Shown: in pieces, positions 20,701 to 32,200 of the stretch
How positions within the stretch are numbered: the first letter of the stretch is position 1
How the letters are laid out: every line of letters starts with the position of its first letter
Source: Linnemannia elongata
Taxonomy: Eukaryota; Mortierellomycota; Mortierellomycetes; Mortierellales; Mortierellaceae
DNA length: 64,000 nt
Assembly (NCBI GenBank): GCA_036320915.1
Contig: JAXBDG010000002.1
Span: 310,001 to 374,000, forward strand
Reading direction: 5' to 3'
Position numbers and translations under genes: made by a program
Notes under the pieces: generated by a model
The model's database searches: none
What the model was told of the DNA's origin: nothing
What the model saw: only the letters and a program-made list of their open reading frames with translations

Positions 20701-23700
20701 GATTTTCATCAGCTGTCACTGGTTCCACCACTATTATAATAATGAGGAAAATGTGAGAACATGCCAAATAAAGTTGAATTACTTCGACTCCATTTCAGAT
20801 ATAAAGGAACACTTACATGAAGATTCACCAACAATCATTTGTTCTGGGATGCGAATAATGGGAGGAGCTGCTTGGGCTTGGAGATAGCTCTCGACTTGAG
20901 TGATCATCTTTGGGAACATAGTTTGAATCATGCCGCTGATTCTCTGTGGTACAGACCCTCCGAGATCCAAGGCGGTCATAAAAGTCACTCGTGTGGAAGG
21001 AATCGGATGGTTGGAGCTGTATGGGTCGATACCCTCAAGGATCCATGCTGACAGATGCAAGTGTGCTCTTGGACGAGACTGTGGAGGGGTTGATGTTGAG
21101 GTTGAAGCTTCATCCGTTGCCTTCGAGGCGCCACCGTGAGGTATCGATGTCGAGATGATGACGATCTGTGGACGACGAGCACTCGCTTCGGCAAACGCTG
21201 TGGCTGTTACAAAGAACAAATCGCGAGCACTACATTGACATAGAAAACAAGGTTACTTTACTGCTTAATCTCACTCAAATCAACGGCACAATTATCAATT
21301 GAGATAACAAGATAGACTTACGGGAGAGGAAGTGGGAAGTAGCTCTTGAGGACATGATGAAAAGTTGAACATCCAGCACCGAATGACTCCAACATCTCCC
21401 CGGACTCGTACAAGTCATCAACTATCAATTTCAAATGAAAGATATGAATATGATTATTAGTGGACACCTCCTACAGGTGGAACACGATGTCATAACACAA
21501 TATGAAATAGACAACTTACGCTTAGATCGGGTTCCAAGGGTTCCAATGACGGTGGCAATCTCCTCGAGAGAAAACCCCTCGATGACCTTCTCCCCTCGAA
21601 CCAAAGGGACTTGATCCGAGATCTCTGATGGCATGAACCGTTTCGTGACTTTCATTCCACCCTTGCTGTCAGACACCACAGTCCACGAATCTTCGGGGTC
21701 GCTGTTGATTTTGGAAAGTAGATCCATCGCACCTTGTGCATACTGCAACGGAGACATAAGAGTCGACGGACCCCGCTTCATTCCTGACTCCGATGTCTGA
21801 CCATTCTCTCCGGTTCCGTTGGCCGCCTTTTCCCCAGACTCATCCTCATCGCCAGCTTGGCTCTCCTTGTCTGCCAGTGTACCATCCACAGATAAAGGCA
21901 CTTGGGACTGGTCCTTGTCTGTGAGCAGGGTGTGGTGGGGCATCCACGACAAAAGGTGCTCCATGGAAGGCATATTGATCGGGACACCATTGACGACAAT
22001 GCCACATCCTGGCTTGGTAGGCTTCCGCGCCATTAGCAGCACCTTTCCTCCTGCTGGTACCGCTCGCCCACTGGAATGCTCAATCCTCAGTCGATATCCT
22101 GTTCCATCATGAAGGACGCTGGAACAAGAGACCTTGGATGGTGGCGGATCGATGGTGATATCGCAGTCGCCATTCCTCGCCCAAACACGAGCATCCAAAC
22201 GAATCTCGGCCAAGAGCTTGTCAGTCGGGCCAAGTTTAGGTGATCCAAACTGCTGAGGATCGCCAGACCCAACTCCAGCCGTTAAATCAACCGTGCTCCT
22301 CCGTTGCCGCTCCGCTGACAAAGACTGATGGTGTTGGTGCTGTTGCTGCAGGGGTTGTCGGTGTCCTGAAAAAATGGGGTTGCTGTCCTGCACATACTCT
22401 AATCGGAATGACGATTTTTCGTGAGAATATTCAATACCTAGGGCGCGGCCTCTGCGGATGCTGACCAAGGTGGGCGGGCTTCCATAGGTCTCGAGGTACT
22501 TGATTATCTCTGCAACACAGAGCGGCATCTCCGTTGCCATGGCGCCAAGGGCCGTTCCTGGGACCATCCATCCTGTAGGAGCTGCTTGGGCGATATAAAC
22601 TATCCGGACGCTCTTGGGTTTGACGGTCTGGAGATACCAACCCGAGACGACAAGTTCCGATCTGACAAAAGGTGATACTGGTGGGGGAATGGTGGGATAC
22701 AGGCTGGTATCGTCAACTGAGGTCGCAAAGAAGTGGATCGCATCCTTGGTGATAAATGTCGTATTCAACACCGCCATATCCTTCGGGCTACATATTATAA
22801 GAGTTGAAATCAGTATTCTTTTCTTCTTTAGTGCCTGCAGAATGTTATGGCATACATGTGACTGAGTTACCTTGCCGGCCAGAATCCTTTGAACCGCACA
22901 TAAGAAAGCATCGAACTTGGCGTGGCATGTTGCAACATATGCGATTCGTCAAACATTTTGTCCCCTATGAATGAGTAATGAACATATTAGTGTATGTCTA
23001 CATGATTGAAATGACCTCGAACATACAATCAGAACTAACGAACTTACAAATTTTGCGAGCAGAGGGACAGTCGAGAACGGCCTTGATGTCCCAGATGGTA
23101 TAGTCCTCAAAGATGCCCTCGCCCTTGACAATCCCGGGAGCGTGACCTTGAATCTCAAGCTTCGAGATTTGAACACCTCGCTGCTTGGACAGAGGCTTCC
23201 AAGAGGTTGCAGGCTCTTGCACGAGCGAGTTAAAGTACCCATAGCTGCTGTTGACTTTGCTGGGGTTGGTGTTGCCGGGTTGCATCGTGCTGGTGCCGTT
23301 ACTCATGATACTTTGGTTGCTCCGGTTCAGGTTCTGCATCGTTGTCGGCATCGACGAAGACATGAGCAACAAAGGCGAAGCAGTCGTCCTGACCTCCTGA
23401 CCATCCAAACCGTCAGAGCCAGATTGCCAGTGAGACGGGCCAGTGTCGACTTCTTGCACAATCTGTTGACTGAGCTCAAGCTGTTCTTGAAGTGACATAC
23501 TGAGTCGCTTGGTTGGAGGGATGGAGGAGCGGTGGAATGGTAAAATGTTCTTTTCCTGTCCGTTCACCGAGACGCTGAGGTTGTTTAGGTCAGAGGTGGG
23601 CAACAGGCCTTGACCCTGTTGATTCTGCTGCTGCTGCTCGTTTTCGCGCTCTTGTTGCTGACGCTGAAACCGAAGCTGTTGATGACTCAAGAGATTGGCG

Positions 23701-25910
23701 CTTCCAGACGTCTCTTGTGGTATCCGCTCTATACGCAGCTTGACATTGATCGCGCCATGGTGAGGTCCAGTCTCGGTGTGCTTCATCCGGAGAATATACC
23801 GATCCCGGCCCATGTACTTGAGACATTCGACATGTTCCTGCACAAACTCCTCATCCTCAATGTCGTTCATAAAGATGTGAACCACAATGTCGCTGCCAAG
23901 ACCCCATTTTTCGCCATCCAACTCGACGTCGACATAACCTTGCTGGGGGTTATTGCCGTCTCCATTGTTCTCGAGATCGTCGCCTTCATCATCCGATAGT
24001 ACTAGCTCTTGAGGTATACTTGACGAATCCTGTACTGCGTTGCCCAGTTCTGGTCCTTCTTCCACAGCAGCGCCTCCTAATCGGAACCGCTTCAATGCAC
24101 TAGAAACCGTCCTCTGCCCTAAAAGTAAATCCTCCGAGTCGGATGGGATGACATCGTACCGCAGCTCATAGATGCCTGTCGCCGGGTCGTACTCGTTGAG
24201 ATCCAGTTGTATCCGTGGACTATGCCGGCTCACATGCGGCGGTACTCCCTGTCGCCGGAGTAGGCGGTACACGTTGGCAATGCATGAGGGAACGTGCGAC
24301 TGCATAGAGACTGAAGAGTTGACAGCCCATCCACGCATGTCGATTTGATAATAAAAACTGACTCGAATCGAATGTCGGGGCATGACGGGTTTGTTCTGTG
24401 ATGCTGTCAGTGAATTGAAGGATGTGAACGAGACAGTGTCGTCCATGTCTGCAGGCACGAGCTGAATATGCCAAGCGACAAGCGGGAGGTAAGCGCGCAC
24501 ATGTGGTGGCGAGGGTCGCAGAAAGATGGGGTCATCATGTGAAGGCTTGATGGAAGTGGCGATATGAAGCACGGCGTTGTGGTCCAGAAGTGTCGTCTCG
24601 ATGAGAAGTGCATCTCTCGGGCTATGGCAATGAAGTTGCACAGAAATATATTAATTCCACGCAAACTGATGAAAAAAATATGAGCGCTTGTGCTCCGCTT
24701 CAGATGTTGTCTTTCCATGGGTCAAGTCGATCTCCTTGTGTTTCCTGGCCATTGTTGTTGCTGACACACATGTGATTCTGGTACCCCCATTCACTTCTCC
24801 TGAGGATAAGGGCACGCACGGTGATGCAAAAAAAAGTTCAGGGTGCGCCAAAATGTTCAGCAGGCTGTCATGTCGCTTCTCTGCTCTGATTACCTTGCGG
24901 GCCATGTCGTTTTGAAAATAGTCTTGGTGATACACGTCGAATCGTCTAAGGTCATCAAGACATTCGAGCTTTCGACCATGGGGTCCCCTATTGCGATAAA
25001 TGATAGCGCGGGTGACCAATTGCTATGGTTAGAACATATTCTCGTCTGTCTGCGGATAAAACAAAACAGCGCAAAAAAGGGGTGGAAGGCGCAACGCAAT
25101 TCATAAGAAGAAAAAAAACGTCGTTTTAATTCTTTGTCGCCGTTGGTGCACATGTGTTTCTGGTGTTTCCTTACAGATCTTGCGTGCACCAGAGCACTCC
25201 AGGACAGCCCTCCAGTCTTCCAGATCCGTTTGCTCGTTCAAGCCTGGGAGGACAATGCTCGCCCTGACAATCTCGGCTGATTTTCCAGGAACGCTCTTTT
25301 TGGAGACGGTGATGGCGGGGAGGAGAGATTCGATGGCAGCCGAGGCCGCTGACGAGGCTGATGCACCTCCTGGCAAGTTGGAAAGGATATCTTCGTTGTG
25401 TCGACTTGTCACTGGAGATGATGCTGTTGATGATGTTGCTCCTGTCCCGCTCCGTCCTGCGCTTCCCGGAGATCCGGACGACCCAGTTTCTATAGAAAAT
25501 ATTACAAGATATAAGATGAACTCATTATCAGCAACATCGTCATTTCTTTTCTCCTCTTAAAGGACCGCAACAGTAATGAGAGCCACCCGTCAACCTGATC
25601 GATCTTTCACACAAGTGAAAGTGTTGTTATAACATACTGTTGGGTCGGACAGAGGCGGAGGAAAGTCGCTTCCAGCCGGAACTTGACTGGGCGAGCGAAC
25701 TGAAGTAGGTGAGGGCCGAGGTCAATGTCTCGGTGTACCGCTCTGTCGCGCTATTTTGTAATATGAGGATGAGGCACAGCGTCCCCAACAAGTCGGTCAA
25801 TAATCATAATTATGTCCAGCCGAGGTCAAGTGCTTCACTTTTGCAACGAATAGGCGCCAAGTCGAGTGAAGGCGTTGCCTGCTTCGTTACCTGTCGTGAT
25901 TAAGATCCAT
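17741..25910 (-). CDS. Large protein with three START-like domains and a C-terminal membrane segment
   Basis: Ten exons join in phase to give 2326 residues: 25910-25891, 25750-25638, 25489-25175, 24987-24894, 24621-23048, 22964-22871, 22787-21520, 21421-21322, 21229-20817, 20730-17741. Three START-like lipid-binding domains are visible. The first (about 125-345) has EDWRAVLECSGARKIW and, across two introns, WPARSPRD. The second (about 690-910) has WDIKAVLDCPSARKIW, FWPARSPKD and APTGWMVPGTALG. The third (about 1095-1320) has EDSWTVVSDSKGGMKV and PARDLFFVTATAF. The START fold binds lipids or sterols and often acts at membrane contacts. Beta-rich modules lie between the domains. The last exon is largely disordered and charged, then has one hydrophobic helix (about 2176-2200, WSAIAFFLIGMLLRVYV) followed by a roughly 125-residue tail. 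The intron phases match at equivalent points of START1 and START2, pointing to internal duplication. The first exon is only 20 nt, so the start is less sure than the rest. Confidence 0.8.
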
Positions 25911-26701
25911 TATGTGCTGTTGCGAATGGTGTCGAATGTCGATTAGAGTGAGTATAAGGTGGGTGCGGAATCCGAAGCTAGTGGTAATGGGCGAAGAGGC
26001 GAAGTAAAGTGGGAGCACTGAAGAATACTGAAAAAAGGAGGGAGAGTGAAGGCCTTTGTCAAGGACAGGAAAGGCGAATGAGCCAGGTCGGTCAAGTCGG
26101 TTGTCGTTGCAGTGTTCGAGTAGGGTGTGTGTTCATGGATGTATTCGAGTATAGTTTGGTGTGGTGTAGGGTTGATGTATGAGGTAGTGAGGAGAGGGGA
26201 GAGGGAGAGGGCGAAAGAAAAGTGTGAAGAGGGGAAAGAAGAGAAGAGGAGGAAAAAGAAGAAACAAAGGAGTGGGAGTTAGAAAGAAGGGGGCGAGAGA
26301 GAGTGACAGGTGGAGGCACCACAACGAACAAGCTCAAGAAAAGGGTCAATCCACCCAACCACCCATATCATTGTCTCATTCGCTCATTACTTCCAAAGAG
26401 TCGTTGGGGTTGCCGTTCTCCACAACAGTCACGCTTGGCATTCATTTTTCTTTTGTTTAAAGAGGAGAGAACAACGTAGAAAGATATCAAAGGATATGAA
26501 TACAACGGCGGCGACGAAGTAAAGAGTGATCGTCATATGGCCGGGTGCCTTGACTGATGATAGATCATCAAAAGGATCAAATGGATTCTAATCAATTTGT
26601 TCATAAGCAAGTTCTCTCCTTTTGTCTCATTTTTGACCCTCCAGTCCGTTCTCTCTCTCTATTTCTCTACCACAACACATATCCACACATTAGAAACAAC
26701 A
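25911..26701. promoter_or_regulatory. Divergent intergenic region (START gene / 468-aa gene)
   Basis: About 790 bp separates two genes transcribed away from each other. It contains a long purine-rich stretch on the plus strand (about 26180-26300) and a CT-rich leader (26625-26670) just before the plus-strand ATG. Both are common near fungal transcription starts. No specific binding site can be named. Confidence 0.4.
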
Positions 26702-28509
26702 ATGAGAGGCAGACTTCCAGAGACACGCTCCCAATGGCAGCCAAAGCCACAACAACAGGCAATAAACTGTGAAACCCCAGACTGGGACTTTGACCCCGTC
26801 TCCTGGAGACAACGCCACGCCACAGACATGTCCGACGAACCCACAGACGAAGAATCTATCATCCAGGAGCACATCTACGATACAAAGGCTGACATCCAAA
26901 TGTCCCTCTCCCAACCACTGGTCAAAATCGCGCCCTATAACCCTGCACCCAACGAGCGTCTGGCCCTTTTGGGTGTCGCTCGTGTTGTCCAAAGAGAGTT
27001 GCAGACTCTGCAAGATGCACTCTGTAAGTCAACAAGGTTGTCCTATACACAAGAAACGAGGATCATGAGGTTCTTTTTTACTCATCTATTTTTCATCTTC
27101 ACTTCTCGGTTGTGACAGCAGGCTGCGGAAGACCGCCAGACCAGAGAGATGGCGACTACACCCCAGCACCGAACTGGGACTCGGCGTACTTGACGGACAT
27201 CATCAATAGCTGGAACGAACCCGTGGTTCTCGAACCCGACTACTGCCTGTTGAAATCGATGAGTGTCTACGAGCTGGGCAAATCGATCCAAGTGTCTGTT
27301 CTCGGCCACGAGAAGGTTCAAAGGTACATGAACATGGCCCTGACACTGGCCCAGCGAGGGGAACGGATCCTTAAGACAAAACTTGGACCAGGTGATGCAG
27401 CTGACAAGTTCTGGCGATATCAGACCATGTTGAGTTACATCTATCACCATCAGGTACCGCAATTAATCTACTTGATTCATCTCCCCGCTGATCTTTACGC
27501 GTGAACGAAGATGATCGCTCACATTCAGCTATCGCTTTTTTTTTCCTTCACAGGCAGAAATGGTTATTACTCTTATCAAGAAGCTGCAAGAGTCGGCAGG
27601 ACTTCAAGATCAGAAAATGGTAGATCAAGTGTGCGATCTGGCGTTGCGGGCTTTGCGTTGTTTCCACCGAGGAATGAGATGGCACCCAAATGTCAACAGC
27701 GTCACTGCCATCAGTAACGAAGAACCATTTAAGGACAAGGAGTGGATCAAGATGGCGGACCTGGCCGATTCCTGTCTCCAGCTTTTAGACGACTTTGCGG
27801 CTCGTCAGACTTGGTACCGACACACTCTCAAGCTGCTTCAAGGTGCGCTGTACGAGAACCGTGTTCAGGCTGACCGGTTTCTGGGACTGATTTCCAAAAC
27901 CCACCTAGAGTATGCACTTTGGATATATGAGCAAGGGGAGACGGCGTCGGCTGTGGTGCCCAAGCCATACCCTATGTTTCAGGAAATGCAACGCGCGTCC
28001 ATTGCTGGTAAGGCCACGCATTCCATAACGAATCAATAGAAAAAGGTTAGTTCCGCTCACGCAAACTAATAGGAACGTTCCAGCTCTAATCTACGCTTCA
28101 CAAGCCATTGTAGTGGCAAGTCCAAGTCCGGACGAGGTCCGATCTGAGCAGCATCGCCTGGTACGATCTTTCATTCAACCCTGTTCTACTTAATTGCTGT
28201 GTTTATGTCGTTTCTAATGACTGATCTGTGGCGCACACTCGTCTACAACTCCAACTGTGCTACTTTTTTTCCAATTGGTACGTTGGATAGGTGATCGACA
28301 CTTTACACATGATATCGCTCACTTGCAAGGCTCCCCACCTCGTGCACCTCTACATCCGCGAAGCATCTCTTTGGATCGAAAAACTCAAAACCAAGTTCCC
28401 GGATGAACCGATCAACCCCTCATATCTCTACGCCTCAGATTTCATGGCATCCAAGGATCGAGCTATTCAGGCCATTACGCAACATCGTCAAGCACACTCA
28501 TTGGATTGA
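26702..28509 (+). CDS. Unrecognised conserved-looking helical protein
   Basis: Five exons (26702-27023, 27119-27453, 27554-28007, 28084-28160, 28291-28509) join in phase to give 468 residues. I do not recognise the family. After a basic, Gln-rich first 25 residues the protein is acidic for a stretch (DEPTDEESIIQEH) and then appears mostly alpha-helical with regular Leu/Ala spacing. Examples are MALTLAQRGERIL, MVITLIKKLQES and SCLQLLDDFAARQTWYRH. No signal peptide or membrane segment is visible. The pattern could fit a TPR-like or other helical-repeat scaffold, but no consensus is clear. Exon 2 has a tandem acceptor (CAGCAG at 27116-27121) that could insert or omit one codon. Regular splice sites and balanced codon use argue that it is real. 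Confidence 0.7.
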
Positions 28510-29274
28510 AGCAGAGTTTTTTCTAACATTTCTTTTATTTTATTTTTTTTTCTTTACAATAGCAATTTTTAAATCATTTTCACAAAGAGAGAGGGGGGGA
28601 AGGGAAAGCGCTCAGAATTAATAAAGTTGTGCATCCATCCGACGTCGCACGATGGCGGCCGGGTATTCAGTGCTTGACTCTATTGTGATCATCATAGCTT
28701 TTGGGGAAAGAGGAGAGGGATGGAGGAGGGTGGGGACTACGGAAACATGATACCCATTGGAACAAAACACGCAAACAGACACAATCAGGAAGAGGGGACT
28801 CGAGGGGGAATTGGTGTGTTTATTTGAATGATGGCATTATGATACAAACGGGGGAAAGGGTATATGGGTGGATTGGGGATGGGGAACAGGGGGTGTTGGG
28901 AAGGTGGAAGGGTGGAAGGAAAGGAGAGAAGTGTGAAGGGATGAAGAGAAAAGAAAACAAAAACATGAACAGCAAATTTTTTTTCTTTATAAATGGCGCG
29001 AGAAATGAAAACAAGAGCGAAGGATGGTGTGTTAAGGGGTTCAAATCTTAACGTTTAGAACGTGACCAATCCACGTACAGAGAAAACAACCAACTAACAT
29101 GTACGTTGCCACCAAATCTCGCGCGCCTCTTATGGTTTTTACAGGGGCACGAAGGAGACTTTTACTGTAGTCGGTTTGTTTGTTCAGAGTCTTCTTCCTC
29201 TCTCACACCTCCCACACACCTACTCCTCCCTCCTCCAACGGCTCACTCTTCTCTCGTCTCGCAGCCAACACAGG
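28510..29274. other. Spacer between the 468-aa gene and condensin subunit 1
   Basis: T-rich 3' sequence is followed by a G-rich stretch (about 28690-28960) with no recognisable gene, then a pyrimidine-rich leader (29190-29265) before the condensin ATG. The open frames in the G-rich part are composition artefacts. Confidence 0.4.
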
Positions 29275-32200
29275 ATGTCGGAAACCTTCGCTCTGGATGA
29301 GGAGCTCAACAATCTCCAGACAGACTCGATCCACATCCCAAACGAAATCCCCATCGAAGGAGAGAACCCAAAAACACTCGACCAAATCCTCAATGGTAAA
29401 ACAATAGCCCATCATCCTTGCCTCTATGTTACATTTTGTAGCGTCGACAGCAACTTGTCGCTAATGCATACTTACTTTATCACCACTAGGCATCGTTGAC
29501 ACCCTCCAAGACTCATCATACAGCATCACCGACAGCACCACATTCGACCAAATCAGAAGTTTCATCAAGTAAGGCGTCACTTCTTTTGACGCCACCATTT
29601 TCAAGGCACTTTGTTTACTACTCCAGCGCATCGTCTGACTCGCGTTTTTTTTTTTTTCTTTTTCTTCCTCTTCGCTGTAATCAGACACTTCAACACGTTA
29701 AAAAAGAGCACGGCAACCAAAGTCTGGGATATCGTCCTCTCAGGTACACATCAGTTCCGATTGTTCCGAGACGCTAGCGTTCTCGGCAAAAACTCGCCTC
29801 CGCGACTATTTTTGACTCACAGCCTACTATTATTTTCATGACAATTAGGATTTAACGCGGAAATTGTTGCAACGGCACACGATCTCGAAGCAAATGACCA
29901 AGATGAATATCTGGAGCATAGGTTGCCACTGGAGACATACGGATTCCTGATTATGTGGATTATCAGTTTGACGGAACAAAAGGCAACATCTCGAGCAGTA
30001 CAATCAGAAAAGGCAGCAGGAAAGGCCACTGTAAGTCCTCGTGGTTGTTGTTGTTGATGTTGGCCCAGCAGAGACATGCATTTGCCGTCTTTCTCCGTTT
30101 TTCTCAAACTCTTGAATGTGCCTTTCTTATGTTTTTATGCTACATAGCGCGGCAAGGGATCACGGCCAAAGGGCGGCGCAGATGTAGAAGAAGGAGTGAC
30201 AACATGGATTCCAGAGAAGCAGAGGGCAATGGACTTGATGACCAGTGTTTTGGATTTGCACCTCTCCAAGATTTGGACCGCAACACACGAGAAAGAGACC
30301 TTTGTCAGTTTGTTCCACAAGCCCGCATACCAACTCTTGGAGAACAAGGAAAACGTCAGAATCGTGGTCCTCAAGAAACTCGCCTACCGTGTCCTCTGCC
30401 TTTGCATCAAGCGCCATAACCACGAATTCGGTAGAACATATTCACAAGCACGGTATTCTCTAGCCTCTGCCACAGCGCCGCTTTTTTCCAGCTATTAACA
30501 ACTTCCTTCATTGTTTTAATTTGCTCCGCAGGCGCCAAAACGACTATTTTGCAGAACCTTCAGTACTGGGAGCACACACCAGAGCCAATGGCGGAACTAC
30601 TGGAGATGTTGAGCAGCGAGTACGACTTCCCACAATTGGTGGACAGTATCTTGAGAGACGTCGCCTCAAAAGAGTTCGACGACTCTCTCAAGGATCCCAC
30701 AGCACCCCGAGCTTACTCAAAGTTCCTGGTGAAGCTTTCCGAGATTGCCCCAAAGTTGGTTTTGAAACAAATGGGTCTTTTGATTCAACACTTGGATGGA
30801 GAGGTAAGATACGATTGTGTGGTGAGGAGTGATGACTTTGATGATGAGAAAATTAACGCAAGGCGCCTAACTGGACGTTTTTTTGTTTGTGTGAGCTTAA
30901 TTAGAACTATATGATGCGCCAAGCGATTGTGGAAATCATTGGAAACCTCATTGCCTACCTCTCAGAGGTCGAGCAGACGGAACAGGTCAAGAACCAGATC
31001 GACGGATTCTTTGACGTTCTGGAGGAGCGAATCATGGACAACAACTCATACGTGCGTACCAAGCTGCTCCAGATCATTGCTTCCCTGTGCGATCTGCGAA
31101 CAAAGTTTCCTAAGCGCCGCCAACGTTTGACAGAGCTGGTTATTGGACGACTTTCGGACAAGAGTTTCTTTGCTCGCAAGCAGGCAATCAAGACCCTGAT
31201 TCGTTTAATTGAGAAACATCCTTACTCTATGCATGGAGGGGAGCTGGACTTGGAAGGGTGGGAGATCCGTTACACAGAGGTCACTGACGATTTGAAGGCT
31301 ATGGTGACGCAGCCTGCCAGAAGACGAGCTGCTTTGCGAGCATCTGCTGGTGGGGAAGGCGACATGGACGTTGACAAGGCTGAATCAGAGGCAGGAGCAG
31401 ATGATGATGCGGAGGACATTGCGGTTCCAACAGACGAGGAATTGTTGGAGCTCCAGGCATCCAAAGAGTACATTACCAAGACATTGCAGCAACGTTACTA
31501 TGCCGACGCCATTCGCTTCATTCATTTGATCCACCGTGGAGTACCAGTGATGTGCGAGCTGTTGGCCTCGACCATGAAGCAGGAAGTCATCGAGGCCATG
31601 GAGTTTTTCGTGGCCATCCATCGATACAAAGTGCGATCCGCCTCTGTAAGTTCACCCTGCGTGTTCTGAGAAACACAATGGTAGTTGACTGTCTTACATG
31701 ATTGAATACTAATCTATGGTCGTCATTTTCCGTTTACAGGAAGGAATTCGCAAGATGGTGCATCTTGTTTGGATGAAAGACAACAACGACGAGGCTAAAG
31801 GTGTCCGCACCCGTCTGGTTGAGTGTTACTGGCAGATTTACCTCGCACCCGATGAGTCATTGACAGCGAAGGAGAACACCGCCGTCATTGCCAGGAACCT
31901 TGTCAGGTAAATTTTGGAATTAACGTCAATTGCTTTATCGAACACCTGAGTTGTTAGACATAGGATGAATGCATGCTGATATAATATTGTGTCCCGTAAT
32001 GAATAGTTTGACGTATGACAGTACATTGGCGGAATTGACTTCACTGGAGCAGCTTCTCACTGTTATTGTCGCGGATTCGATCGCCAATAACAACAATAAC
32101 AACAGTGAGGACCACATTTCCATCTCGGACGAAGTCGTCGAGAAACTCTGGCAGGTCTACAGCCATCATAAGGATATCCCCAACCAGCAGCGACGAGGAG

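Noticed and set aside
28701..29051. G-rich frame before the condensin gene
   Set aside because: Low-complexity Gly/Glu/Lys peptide with no splice or promoter support.
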